Part shown: positions 18,971 through 27,166 of the stretch, one piece after another
Layout: every line of letters begins with the position of its first letter
Position numbering within the stretch: the stretch's first letter is position 1
Source: Colwellia hornerae
Lineage (GTDB): Bacteria; Pseudomonadota; Gammaproteobacteria; Enterobacterales; Alteromonadaceae
Length of the DNA: 41,448 nucleotides
Direction: 5' to 3'
Assembly: GCF_007954355.1 (NCBI RefSeq)
Contig: NZ_VOLR01000030.1
Span: forward strand, 1-41,448
Translations under genes and position numbers: made by a program
Notes under the pieces: generated by a model
Told to the model about the DNA's origin: nothing
What the model saw: the letters and a program-made list of their open reading frames with translations, nothing else
Database searches by the model: none

Positions 18971-20152
18971 TTGAATACGGATTTACTTAATTATGTTAAC
19001 TTTCCAGCTTTAATTATTAATGAACAAGGGACTGTAGTTAGTCGAAGTAAACACATCAAACATAAATATCATATTAACGAAGGAGACGACTTCTTTGCAT
19101 TATGTGACAGTAAAGTTAGCTTATCTGAATTCATTATCAATTTTTCTAATATGCCCTTAGGCTCTAATGATAAATGCTTAACACATTTTAGTTTTATTAA
19201 AAAAAATATAGAAGTGTATGTCAGTATTATCAGTAAACAGCCAATTCTTTTCCTTATTGAATATAGCGCTGAACTGCTACAGGATTCATCTGTTGTCGAT
19301 TTAGTCGATCATTCGAATAATTTATTGTCCTTGGTCGATAAAAACTATCATTACCTATCGGTTAATGAACAGTATAGTCATAAATGGGGCTTGCAAAAAG
19401 CGGATATTATTAACCAACATGTCACGACGGTCTTAGGAGAAGAAGCGTTTAATAAAGTCGTAAAGAAAGAGCTCGATTTATGTTTTTCTGGCAAGATAAG
19501 AACGTATACTGACTGGTTTTATTCAGAAAATAAAAAGCAAATGCTCTTTCTCAAAGTCGCCTATCAACCTGTTTTTGATAGTGATTCTGACCAGGTTAAA
19601 TCTGTAGCAGTTACAGTGACAGATATTACCGATATTCAAGTGCTTAATGAAAAACTGACTGAACAAGCCTTTCACGATTCGTTAACCACCTTGGATAATC
19701 GATACGCTTTAATGGCATATTTTGATAAACTTTCTGCAACACTGACCAGAAATGATTGTTACAGTCTAGTAATGATAGACTTGGATGACTTTAAACGTGT
19801 TAATGATTCTTACGGTCATAATATTGGTGATGAACTGTTAAAAGCTTTTGCGGTTAACTTAAAAAACACCTTACGTGCTGAAGACTTTTGTTGTCGATGG
19901 GGCGGAGATGAATTTGTGCTGTTATTAGCGCAAGGAAACACAGTTCAAACATTGGCAACCGCTAAAGAAAATATTAACCAACGATTCCATCAACTGCAAG
20001 AGAAAATTTACCATGTCGGCAAACATAAATTATCATTAAAGTTTTCCTTTGGTTTAGCGTTATTTCCTCAACAATCCAAAGGCTTAGAGAAATTAATTTC
20101 GATGGCTGATAGTAAAATGTATCTTGACAAAAAACTGCAAAAGACCAATTAA
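18971..20152 (+). CDS. PAS-GGDEF diguanylate cyclase
   Basis: Predicted to make cyclic di-GMP from two GTP, the second messenger that favours surface attachment and biofilm. It has 393 residues and no membrane segment. The N-terminal 100 residues resemble a degenerate PAS-like sensor (FPALIINEQGTVVSRS). A second PAS domain (about 110-220) ends in the typical VTDITDIQ, and the GGDEF domain covers about 228-390. The active-site motif GGDEF is exact at 311-315, and the inhibitory RxxD site (R302-D305) lies the standard five residues before it, so the enzyme should be active and product-inhibited. I place the start at a TTG codon because AAAAGGA lies seven bases upstream and no better ATG precedes the first domain. 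Confidence 0.9.
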   Translation: MNTDLLNYVNFPALIINEQGTVVSRSKHIKHKYHINEGDDFFALCDSKVSLSEFIINFSNMPLGSNDKCLTHFSFIKKNIEVYVSIISKQPILFLIEYSAELLQDSSVVDLVDHSNNLLSLVDKNYHYLSVNEQYSHKWGLQKADIINQHVTTVLGEEAFNKVVKKELDLCFSGKIRTYTDWFYSENKKQMLFLKVAYQPVFDSDSDQVKSVAVTVTDITDIQVLNEKLTEQAFHDSLTTLDNRYALMAYFDKLSATLTRNDCYSLVMIDLDDFKRVNDSYGHNIGDELLKAFAVNLKNTLRAEDFCCRWGGDEFVLLLAQGNTVQTLATAKENINQRFHQLQEKIYHVGKHKLSLKFSFGLALFPQQSKGLEKLISMADSKMYLDKKLQKTN

Positions 20153-20213
20153 GCTTTATCTTGTTAAAGGTGCCAGTAAGAGCTTGTGCCTTTAGATAGT
20201 CATTAAATATGAT

Positions 20214-20240
20214 AAAGCCAGTAACATTATTACTGGCTTT
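20214..20240. terminator. Bidirectional terminator, cyclase/porin
   Basis: AAAGCCAGTAA (20214-20224) and its complement (20230-20240) form an 11-bp stem with a five-base loop and flanking A and T runs. It lies between the convergent cyclase and TorF-type porin genes and can serve both. Confidence 0.8.
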
Positions 20241-20247
20241 AATGGGC

Positions 20248-20937
20248 TTATAAGTCGATATCAACAGCATAAGAAATGACAAATTTCATATCATCATTAT
20301 CGATATCAGTATCAGATACCGCAAAGGTGAAGCCGTCTTTACTTAAGCTAACACTGTAATCGTTATAATCTTCTGCGATCATGGCGTCATCAAAAGAATA
20401 ATCACCAAGATGAAAGGCTAAGGTTAAACCGTCAGCTATTTCAAACTCTGCACCGGCTGAAATATATAAGCTGGCATCAGCAAACGCAGCACCGTCGTCG
20501 TTATGAATTCCGTAACTTGCTGAAAGTGAAAAATATGAATAACCCAAAGCACCATATATTTCACCAAAATCATATTCGTTAGTACTATCAGCCTGTGCTG
20601 AGTCAGGGTAGGCGTAATAAATATACCCCACATCATAACTAACATCTTTGTTTAATTGACCACTAAAACCTAAGTAGAAGTCTACTTCAGCACTGGCATC
20701 ATCACCAAAATCGACATTTGAAGCCCAAGCCCCAGCATAAAAACCAGAATCGTCTGCATAGTCGATACCACCAGAGATAGCTGCAGCATTGTCTGTTTGG
20801 CTAACACCACGCCATATATAGTTACTACTAGCGGCAACATTAGCAGATAAACCTTCAACAGCTAATGCTGGTGTTGATAACAATGAAGTAGCGGCAAGTA
20901 AAGATGTAAGCGATATCGATAATAGTGTTTTTTTCAT
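20248..20937 (-). CDS. TorF-family putative outer-membrane porin
   Basis: A 229-residue protein with a signal peptide (1-27, ending STPALA) and then an acidic, beta-rich sequence with alternating aromatic residues. The early VAASSNYIWRGVSQT is the hallmark of the TIGR02001/TorF putative porin family. Repeated YSVSLS-type strands and the short C-terminal ISYAVDIDL suit an outer-membrane barrel. In several proteobacteria this family sits beside glnK-amtB, suggesting a nitrogen-related role; here it stands alone. I start at 20937 because the frame's longer upstream extension destroys the signal peptide. A strong sigma-54 promoter match lies 54-72 bases upstream. Transported substrate is unknown. 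Confidence 0.85.
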   Translation of the reverse strand: MKKTLLSISLTSLLAATSLLSTPALAVEGLSANVAASSNYIWRGVSQTDNAAAISGGIDYADDSGFYAGAWASNVDFGDDASAEVDFYLGFSGQLNKDVSYDVGYIYYAYPDSAQADSTNEYDFGEIYGALGYSYFSLSASYGIHNDDGAAFADASLYISAGAEFEIADGLTLAFHLGDYSFDDAMIAEDYNDYSVSLSKDGFTFAVSDTDIDNDDMKFVISYAVDIDL

Positions 20938-20990
20938 AATAGTCTCTTTGTGTAGTAGTTTTTTATTTAATATTTTACGGCTACACCATA

Positions 20991-21009
20991 CATTGCAAGG
21001 TGGGTGCCT
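20991..21009 (-). promoter_or_regulatory. Sigma-54 (RpoN) promoter of the TorF porin
   Basis: On the minus strand, AGGCACCCACCTTGCAATG contains GGCAC and TTGC with the invariant GG and GC exactly 12 bases apart, as in the consensus TGGCAC-N5-TTGCA. Transcription would start near 20983, about 45 bases before the ATG. An NtrC-like half-site pair (GAGCTTTTTTGGTGC, 21103-21117) lies about 125 bases upstream of that start, a typical enhancer distance. Confidence 0.75.
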
Positions 21010-21388
21010 GAGCGGCACAATAATACAAACAAATTTTGTTGTTTTATTTCAATAGCTTGGTGTGGCTATTTTTTATGCTTTAATAGGGGCGTGATAATAG
21101 ACGAGCTTTTTTGGTGCAATTAAAACGTAAACGCTCATAAAAAGTGCATCAAATATCGGCTAATGTTGACTTATTATTGCTAGGTGATTTTTAATGATAC
21201 CTTTCGCGCTATAGTCGAAGAGTGGTAATAAAAAATAGTGAATAGAGCAAAAGAATAATCATCATTCGATATTAATGTCTCGATTGATGATTAACATTCA
21301 GTTAAATAACGCTTGCGCGCATGAATCTATAGAGTTTTCCCTTAGGTCGTTGTTATAATGCGGGGCAATATTCTAAAAAGGTTTATCT
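21010..21388. other. Intergenic control region between torF-like gene and rpe
   Basis: No coding region. It holds the NtrC-like sites of the porin (21103-21117 and a weaker GCATC-N5-TCGGC at about 21146-21160). The last 60 bases form the rpe promoter, with a perfect TATAAT. Confidence 0.5.
21354..21359 (+). promoter_or_regulatory. rpe -10 element
   Basis: A perfect TATAAT lies 30 bases before the rpe ATG, implying a leader of about 22 bases. The -35 region (near AGAGTT, 21331-21336) is poor. This suggests rpe-trpS has its own promoter instead of relying on transcription from dam. Confidence 0.6.
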
Positions 21389-22063
21389 ATGTCTTCATTT
21401 TTAATTGCTCCTTCTATTTTGTCTGCTGATTTCGCACGTTTAGGTGATGATGTTGCTAATGTTTTAGCTGCGGGTGCCGATGTTGTGCACTTTGATGTAA
21501 TGGACAATCACTTTGTGCCTAATTTAACTTTTGGCCCAATGATTTGTCAGTCGCTACGTGATTACGGTATTACGGCTCCTATTGATGTTCATTTAATGGT
21601 CAAGCAGGTTGATAGTTTAATTCCAGGCTTTGCTAGAGCTGGCGCTGACATTATAACTTTTCATCCTGAAGCAAGTGATCATATTGATCGAACTCTGCAG
21701 TTAATAAAAGACCATGGCTGTAAAGCTGGGCTGGTACTAAATCCTGCTACACCGTTACATTGCTTAGACTTTGTCATGGATAAACTTGATGTTATCTTGT
21801 TAATGTCAGTTAACCCGGGCTTTGGTGGTCAATCGTTTATTCCCACCACATTAGATAAACTGAGATTAGTAAAAGAGCGCATCATTGCGAGCGGACGTGA
21901 TATACGTTTACAAGTTGATGGTGGTGTTAAAGCGGATAATATTGCCGAAATAGCGGCGGCGGGCGCTGACATGTTTGTCGCAGGGTCAGCCATTTTCTCA
22001 AAGCCAGATTATAAGCTGGCGATTGATGAAATGCGCAGCGAATTAGCTAAAGTTAGCCAATAG
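21389..22063 (+). CDS. rpe: Ribulose-phosphate 3-epimerase
   Basis: Interconverts ribulose 5-phosphate and xylulose 5-phosphate in the pentose phosphate pathway. The 224-residue TIM barrel has metal and catalytic residues H34, D36 ([14 protein letters not shown]), H68 (VHLMV) and the aspartate in QVDGGV. The phosphate-binding loops [10 protein letters not shown] and AGSAIF are intact. An AAAAGG ribosome site lies seven bases before the ATG. trpS follows after 39 bases; the gph gene normally found between them in enterobacteria is absent. Confidence 0.97.
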   Translation: MSSFLIAPSILSADFARLGDDVANVLAAGADVVHFDVMDNHFVPNLTFGPMICQSLRDYGITAPIDVHLMVKQVDSLIPGFARAGADIITFHPEASDHIDRTLQLIKDHGCKAGLVLNPATPLHCLDFVMDKLDVILLMSVNPGFGGQSFIPTTLDKLRLVKERIIASGRDIRLQVDGGVKADNIAEIAAAGADMFVAGSAIFSKPDYKLAIDEMRSELAKVSQ

Positions 22064-22102
22064 TTTAATCAATAAATAAATCAAATAAAATAAAGGGAAA
22101 TC

Positions 22103-23107
22103 ATGAGTAAACCTATCGTATTAAGCGGCTGTCAGCCATCAGGTGATTTAACCATTGGTAATTATTTAGGTGCGTTAAAACAATGGGTTAGCATGCAAGA
22201 TAGCCATGAGTGCTATTACATGTTGGTTGATCAACATGCTATTACTGTTCGCCCAAATCCAGCTGATTTGCGAAAGGCGACGCTTGATGGCTTAGCCTTG
22301 TATCTAGCCTGCGGCGTTGACCCAGAAAAGAGTACCATTTTTATTCAATCACATGTCCCTGAACATGCTCAGCTTAGTTGGGTGTTAAATTGTTACACAC
22401 AAATGGGCGAATTGAACAGAATGACACAATACAAAGATAAGTCGCAAAAATCTGAAGCAAATATGAATTCAGGTTTATTTACTTATCCAGTATTAATGGC
22501 GGCAGATATTCTTCTCTATAATGCTGACCGTGTGCCCGTTGGTGAAGATCAAAAGCAGCATCTAGAATTAGCCCGTGATATAGCGACCCGTTTTAATAAC
22601 CTTCATGGTGACACATTCACTGTGCCAGACCCTTATATTCCTGAATTTGGTGCGCGAGTAATGAGTTTACTTGAACCAACTAAAAAAATGTCAAAATCTG
22701 ACACTAATCCAGGTAATTTTATCGGTTTATTAGAAGACCCGAAAAAAATCAGTAAAAAAATTAAGCGCGCCATGACTGACTCTGATGAAGAAGCCAATAT
22801 CTATTTTAATATTGAAGAAAAGCCAGGTGTATCAAATTTATTGTCTTTATTGTCTTGTTGTACAGGCGAAACTGTAGAGCAGTTAGTGCCACAATATAAA
22901 GATAAAATGTATGGGCATTTAAAAGGTGATGTTGCTAATGCTGTGGTTGCTTTATTAGAACCTATTCAGCAACGATATCATCAAATCCGTGAGGACCAAG
23001 CTTATTTAGATTCGGTGATGAAAGCCGGCGCTGAAAAAGCATCAGCTCGAGCAAGTAAAATATTAGCAAAAGTTTATGATGCGGTAGGTTTTATTCCTCG
23101 CCCTTAA
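22103..23107 (+). CDS. trpS: Tryptophan-tRNA ligase
   Basis: A class I aminoacyl-tRNA synthetase that charges tRNA(Trp). It has 334 residues (E. coli 334). The HIGH-type motif appears as [11 protein letters not shown] near residue 15, and KMSKS is near residue 195. The signatures [19 protein letters not shown] and [17 protein letters not shown] are clear. An AAGGGA ribosome site precedes the ATG. A strong terminator follows at 23150-23179. Confidence 0.97.
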   Translation: MSKPIVLSGCQPSGDLTIGNYLGALKQWVSMQDSHECYYMLVDQHAITVRPNPADLRKATLDGLALYLACGVDPEKSTIFIQSHVPEHAQLSWVLNCYTQMGELNRMTQYKDKSQKSEANMNSGLFTYPVLMAADILLYNADRVPVGEDQKQHLELARDIATRFNNLHGDTFTVPDPYIPEFGARVMSLLEPTKKMSKSDTNPGNFIGLLEDPKKISKKIKRAMTDSDEEANIYFNIEEKPGVSNLLSLLSCCTGETVEQLVPQYKDKMYGHLKGDVANAVVALLEPIQQRYHQIREDQAYLDSVMKAGAEKASARASKILAKVYDAVGFIPRP

Positions 23108-23149
23108 TGTGTGGTAACCACTAAGCCTTTCTCTTATCGGCTAACCAAT

Positions 23150-23179
23150 AAAAAAGCTAACCTGTCCGTTAGCTTTTTT
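23150..23179. terminator. Bidirectional terminator, trpS/FHA gene
   Basis: AAAAAAGCTAAC (23150-23161) pairs with GTTAGCTTTTTT (23168-23179) around a six-base loop. With one bulge the stem extends outward to about 23142-23189. A and T runs on both sides suit termination of both convergent transcripts. Confidence 0.9.
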
Positions 23180-23195
23180 TATTGGTTAATCAGCT

Positions 23196-24170
23196 TTACT
23201 TGTCTTCTAGTGCAGCTTCTTGCGCATCGTTAAATAGTGCTTTGCTATTCTCAAGAAAACTTTGGACATTATTGCTGTGAGTAAATAAGTAACTTGGTGC
23301 CATTAAGGTGGTATTAAAAGTAGGTCGGATACTGAATTCAGGTTTTTTACTGAACTGAATTAAGAAGCTACCACCAAACAATAGCAGTGTCATACAACTT
23401 GCTATTACTGTTCTGCGTCGATTGGTCATATGAAAACCAATTTGGCAATTTAGCCAGAATAAACAAAATGCTAATACAATAGGTAAAAAAGCGGCAAGCA
23501 GGCTGAGTATTGACTGAGATGAAGCATTAAAGCTGGTAATGTTTTCAATAAAATCACTTAGCCACATCAAATTATAAAAGACAAAACAGATGCCTAATTG
23601 TCCCCAAAACCGAGCATCATGCTTGGTTAAATGAGAAACTAAAGCAACACCAATAGGCCAAAGTGCGAAGAGTAAAGTCATGCCAATGGCTGGTACTAAA
23701 AGCTGAGTAAAATTGACTTCTACAGGGTTGTGAAGGTTAAATAACCAACCGGTAACACTGGCAAATAATAAAATATTTACTGCTAAAAAGATAGGATGTC
23801 TTGTTAAGGTTAAAATGTTTTCAAAAGGGCTGAAACTTACACTTTCAGGTACTGGGTGATCGGGAAAAACAATTCGCACTAAACTTTTGCCAATCATAAA
23901 TACTTGTCCAGAACGAACTATGTGTTGATGAACCGCTGATTTTGTTTTTGAAAACTCATCGTCATAAAAGCTACCATTAATAGAGCCTTCATCGTTTAAC
24001 ACCCAATGTTCACCATTAAAATTCAGGCTAAGGTGCTGGGCACAAATATGTGGGTCAGCCATAATAATATCATTATCATAACCTCGACCAATATTGATGT
24101 GATTGTGCATAAATTTATGTCGAGCTATTAATTTATGGGCACGAGTAATTTCTTCTATGATTATTTCCAT
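23196..24170 (-). CDS. Membrane protein with N-terminal FHA domain
   Basis: This 324-residue protein joins an FHA domain (about 1-105) to five predicted membrane helices (between about 127 and 275) and a short C-terminal tail. FHA domains normally read phosphothreonine. G28-R29, H46 and N65-G66 of the signature are present, but the serine usual in the SxxH motif is C43, so phosphopeptide binding is uncertain. With the FHA part cytoplasmic, five helices would place the tail in the periplasm, where the partner protease should be. Its start overlaps the protease gene by 10 bases, giving a coupled two-gene operon. No Ser/Thr kinase or phosphatase is nearby. Function unknown. Confidence 0.85.
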   Translation of the reverse strand: MEIIIEEITRAHKLIARHKFMHNHINIGRGYDNDIIMADPHICAQHLSLNFNGEHWVLNDEGSINGSFYDDEFSKTKSAVHQHIVRSGQVFMIGKSLVRIVFPDHPVPESVSFSPFENILTLTRHPIFLAVNILLFASVTGWLFNLHNPVEVNFTQLLVPAIGMTLLFALWPIGVALVSHLTKHDARFWGQLGICFVFYNLMWLSDFIENITSFNASSQSILSLLAAFLPIVLAFCLFWLNCQIGFHMTNRRRTVIASCMTLLLFGGSFLIQFSKKPEFSIRPTFNTTLMAPSYLFTHSNNVQSFLENSKALFNDAQEAALEDK

Positions 24171-25414
24171 GAAATAGACTCCATAAATTTCTCTGTAAAC
24201 TTGAGTGCACTATTTTGTGTTACGCCAGCGACGGTAAAGTGGCTAAGTAACGCTTGGTCACCCTTATCAACAGAAATGGCGATGTATAAAACGTCAAATA
24301 ATTTAGGGAAATCTTTGTAGGCTCGGGTACAAAAAACTGATTTGTTGGTAATTGCTTGGTTTGATGGTGTAACAATATCGTGCTGACATTGAAATTCAGT
24401 AACATCATCTTTATCTGCTTTGTTTCCCGGCATGACTTGCGTTAATTGTCGCTCAAATATTTGATAAAACTTAGTGTCACTAAGTTCTTTTGCTTGCATA
24501 TAGCGATATTCCATTTCAATAGAGCCGGTGAAAAAATCATTTGAGATGTAAGTGTTTTCATCCAACGAACAATTAGCGACAACGGCTAAAACAATAGCAT
24601 CTGCTTTGTCAGCGTTTGACTCTCCCCAGCAACGAATAAAAGGAATATTAACCACGGGAATTAAACCTTCTCCTAAAGGGCGCATCTGCCATTCGCTATT
24701 TAACAAGGTGGTGATTAATTTGTCTTGATTATCGGCAAGTTGTTGCGCCATTTGTGCTGCAATACTTTTAGGTTTAGCTGTTTTGTAACGCTGGTATAAG
24801 TTAAGCAGTTTATCGTGTGGTACTAAAAATCCGATCTGATTACCTGAGGTCGCAACATTTATCCCAACGACTTCAGCGTTTTTATTAACGACAGGTCCGC
24901 CACTCATCCCAGAATTTACTGAACCGGTAAAATGGATACGGTCGTTAAAAGATTCATTCTTCAAACCATTGTAAGTGCCGGGCACGACTATCATGCCTAA
25001 ATCGTGCGGGTTACCTAACGAATAAAGCTCTTCGCCTTTTTGGGGAACACGCTTTGCAATTTTAAAGAAAGGCATATCGCTATCAGCCGCTCGTTTGACT
25101 AAGGCTAGGTCATTGATAACGTCAACACTTTGCAAAGTAAGTGGGGCTTTTTTACCTTGGTGATCAAAAATTTCAATGGTGTATTTATTGGGATGACGTG
25201 CATAACCGGAAATAACGTGATAATTGGTCGCAATTAAACCGTCGGCACTAATTTGAAAACCGGAGCCAATAGATGACTTTTCACCGCTGGCAATGTCTAT
25301 AAGTCGTATTTGATAAAGTGACGGTGCAAGTTGTTTGAATATTTCTTCTGCTTGTTCGGTAGCATAACTTATTGTGCTCACACACAATAAAATTAAGGTA
25401 GTTAAACCTTTCAT
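24161..25414 (-). CDS. Secreted trypsin-like serine protease with novel C-terminal region
   Basis: A periplasmic S1C/HtrA-type protease of 417 residues. The signal peptide ends near residue 18 (TISYA). The chymotrypsin-like domain (about 25-215) has an intact triad: H66 (TNYHVI), D102 (DVINDLALV) and S171 (NSGMSGGPVV). Unlike DegP or DegS there is no PDZ domain. Instead about 200 residues of unrecognised sequence follow, with four cysteines that may form disulfides. It is the first gene of an operon with the FHA membrane protein, suggesting a protease regulated through, or acting on, that protein. That link is inference. Substrate unknown. Confidence 0.85.
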   Translation of the reverse strand: MKGLTTLILLCVSTISYATEQAEEIFKQLAPSLYQIRLIDIASGEKSSIGSGFQISADGLIATNYHVISGYARHPNKYTIEIFDHQGKKAPLTLQSVDVINDLALVKRAADSDMPFFKIAKRVPQKGEELYSLGNPHDLGMIVVPGTYNGLKNESFNDRIHFTGSVNSGMSGGPVVNKNAEVVGINVATSGNQIGFLVPHDKLLNLYQRYKTAKPKSIAAQMAQQLADNQDKLITTLLNSEWQMRPLGEGLIPVVNIPFIRCWGESNADKADAIVLAVVANCSLDENTYISNDFFTGSIEMEYRYMQAKELSDTKFYQIFERQLTQVMPGNKADKDDVTEFQCQHDIVTPSNQAITNKSVFCTRAYKDFPKLFDVLYIAISVDKGDQALLSHFTVAGVTQNSALKFTEKFMESISWK

Positions 25415-25555
25415 TTATATTCCTTATTTTTAATCTTAGTTCATTGTGCCATTGTTAGGTTAATTGTCATCTATTATCCCCAAATAAAGTAAATTCTCTT
25501 TGTTGTTTGTTAATGTATTGTATAGTTAATAATAAAGTGACTAAAAGGTAGCACA

Positions 25556-25978
25556 ATGAAAATAGCAAGCATCATGACCAAAGCATTTGTCAGCGTATCT
25601 TTGGATGATACATTATTGACGATAAAAAATATTTTTGAAGATGCTAATTTTCATCACTTGCTGGTTGTCGATAATAAACAATTATCAGGGGTTATTTCAG
25701 ATAGAGATCTTCTTAAGGCACTCAGTCCTAATATAGGCACTGCCGCAGAGCTAGCACGAGATTTAGCAACCTTAAATAAGAAAGCACATCAAATACTGAA
25801 TCGTAAATTGATAACCTTAACGCCTAACGCGAATGTTTTTGATGCTATTGATATTTTTAATAATACTAAAACGTCGTGTATCCCCATTGTTGATGAAAAT
25901 AGTAACCCGGTAGGTATATTAACTTGGCGAGATATCATGAAAACCTTAGGAGAGAGAAATGCAGAACGAAATAATTAA
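25556..25978 (+). CDS. Two-CBS-domain protein
   Basis: A 140-residue protein made of a tandem CBS pair (about 1-62 and 75-138) with no other domain. CBS pairs (Bateman modules) bind adenosine nucleotides and act as energy or ligand sensors for a partner. Typical segments are IMTKAFVSVSLDDTLLTI, HHLLVVDNKQLSGVISDRDLL and IPIVDENSNPVGILTWRDIM. An AAAAGG ribosome site precedes the ATG. It is monocistronic as far as I can see; the beta-lactamase gene follows after about 100 bases. Partner unknown. Confidence 0.9.
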   Translation: MKIASIMTKAFVSVSLDDTLLTIKNIFEDANFHHLLVVDNKQLSGVISDRDLLKALSPNIGTAAELARDLATLNKKAHQILNRKLITLTPNANVFDAIDIFNNTKTSCIPIVDENSNPVGILTWRDIMKTLGERNAERNN

Positions 25979-26080
25979 TATAATAAGCAATCAAGGTATT
26001 GGCTGACTTTAAAGTAATAAGCTGACCTAAATCATGATTATTGATGAAATTTTCGGTATAAGTTGTGAGGAGAAACTGAA

Positions 26081-26935
26081 TTGTTTACCGTGGTTTATCT
26101 CTTATTTATTAAGGACAATACGTTGAAAAAAATTATTATATTGGCCAGCCTGTTATTTTTTACACAAACGCACTTGGTACAAGCGGATGCAACAACTGAA
26201 CTATGTCTTGAAGGTGATACTTGTACTTTTGTTTTACTTAGTGAAATGAATGGACGGAGCCAACAAAGCGAGTTAACCGTTATTAATGACAAACGTGCTA
26301 AAGAGCAATTGTCTCCATTTTCTACCTTTAAAATACCCAACTCGTTAATTGGTTTAGAGCTAAGTGTAATTAAAGATACTGAGCAAACGCTAACGTTTAA
26401 TAAAACGACTTATCCACCACAAGCATGGTGGCCATCAGTGTGGAAACTTCCTCAGTATAATTTAAGGAGTGCATTTAAATATTCAATGGTGGCGGTTTTT
26501 CGTCAATTAGCCAGTGATATTGGTGAAGCTAATCTGCAAAGTTATGTCAAAAAATTTGCTTATGGTAATCAAGATATTTCTTCACAATTAGATGATTTCT
26601 GGCTAAATGGTAGCTTAAAAATATCGGCAATGGAACAAGTGCAGTTCTTACAACGTCTGTATCATAATCAGCTTGATTTAAGGTCTGAAACGTTCGATTC
26701 ATTAAAATCAATTATGTTGATTAAAGCAAATAAGCATACAAAAATTTATGCCAAAACAGGTGCAGGAAAAGTTACTGACGGTAGTATGTTAGGTTGGTAT
26801 GTTGGCTTTGTTGAAAATACTCAAGGTGTACACTTTTTTGCTTTTAACTTCAATCGAGATACCTATGCTGAAATGAAAGCGGTGCGCGTAAAAATAGCCA
26901 TGAATCATTTGAAAAAACTAGGCATTGTTCAGTAA
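26081..26935 (+). CDS. Class D (OXA-like) serine beta-lactamase
   Basis: Predicted to hydrolyse beta-lactams in the periplasm through an acyl-serine intermediate. Counting from a TTG at 26123 (270 residues, signal peptide ending near VQADA), the class D motifs fall at S67-TFK-K70, S121-M-V123, Y147-G-N149, W160 and K211-T-G213. That is nearly the family's standard numbering for the first motif, and K70 would be the carboxylated general base. Two TTG starts are possible. 26123 has AAGGA upstream and gives a clean signal peptide; 26081 has GAGGAGA upstream and adds 14 residues. The protein is closest in style to OXA-1/OXA-10-like sequences, but substrate range cannot be read from this. No mobile element flanks it, so it looks resident. 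Confidence 0.88.
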   Translation: MFTVVYLLFIKDNTLKKIIILASLLFFTQTHLVQADATTELCLEGDTCTFVLLSEMNGRSQQSELTVINDKRAKEQLSPFSTFKIPNSLIGLELSVIKDTEQTLTFNKTTYPPQAWWPSVWKLPQYNLRSAFKYSMVAVFRQLASDIGEANLQSYVKKFAYGNQDISSQLDDFWLNGSLKISAMEQVQFLQRLYHNQLDLRSETFDSLKSIMLIKANKHTKIYAKTGAGKVTDGSMLGWYVGFVENTQGVHFFAFNFNRDTYAEMKAVRVKIAMNHLKKLGIVQ

Positions 26936-27017
26936 TACTAGCTGCTCATTATCTCACTTAAGCACTTTTATCCGCCCGGTAAGTCAGGTTCTTTATTAAA
27001 TAAATATAACCCTTCTT

Positions 27018-27053
27018 AAACGGCTTGCTTGACCTAGGTCAAGCAAGCCGTTT
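27018..27053. terminator. 36-bp perfect palindrome terminator
   Basis: The left arm starts AAACGGCTTGCTTGACCT and its exact complement follows with no spacer, ending in a T6 run. The core TTGACCTAGGTCAA also resembles an FNR/Anr dyad. It lies 80 bases past the beta-lactamase stop and should terminate it. Confidence 0.85.
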
Positions 27054-27058
27054 TTTAT

Positions 27059-27075
27059 TGCGACAATATGTCGCA
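27059..27075. promoter_or_regulatory. 17-bp palindrome upstream of the TonB receptor
   Basis: TGCGACA-ATA-TGTCGCA is a perfect dyad with a three-base centre, 92 bases before the receptor start. A possible -10 (TATACT, 27139-27144) with a poor -35 lies between, which suits a regulated promoter. I cannot assign the regulator. Confidence 0.5.
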
Positions 27076-27166
27076 CTTCTTTGTTTTTACTTTGTTTTAA
27101 TTAATTATTGCTAACACAATAGCGTCAATTCTATTTGGTATACTTAAACAAGTAAGTGAAATAACT

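Noticed and set aside
20938-21018. Longer start for the TorF-family porin
   Set aside because: It would put 27 residues in front of a normal signal peptide, and the region contains the sigma-54 promoter.
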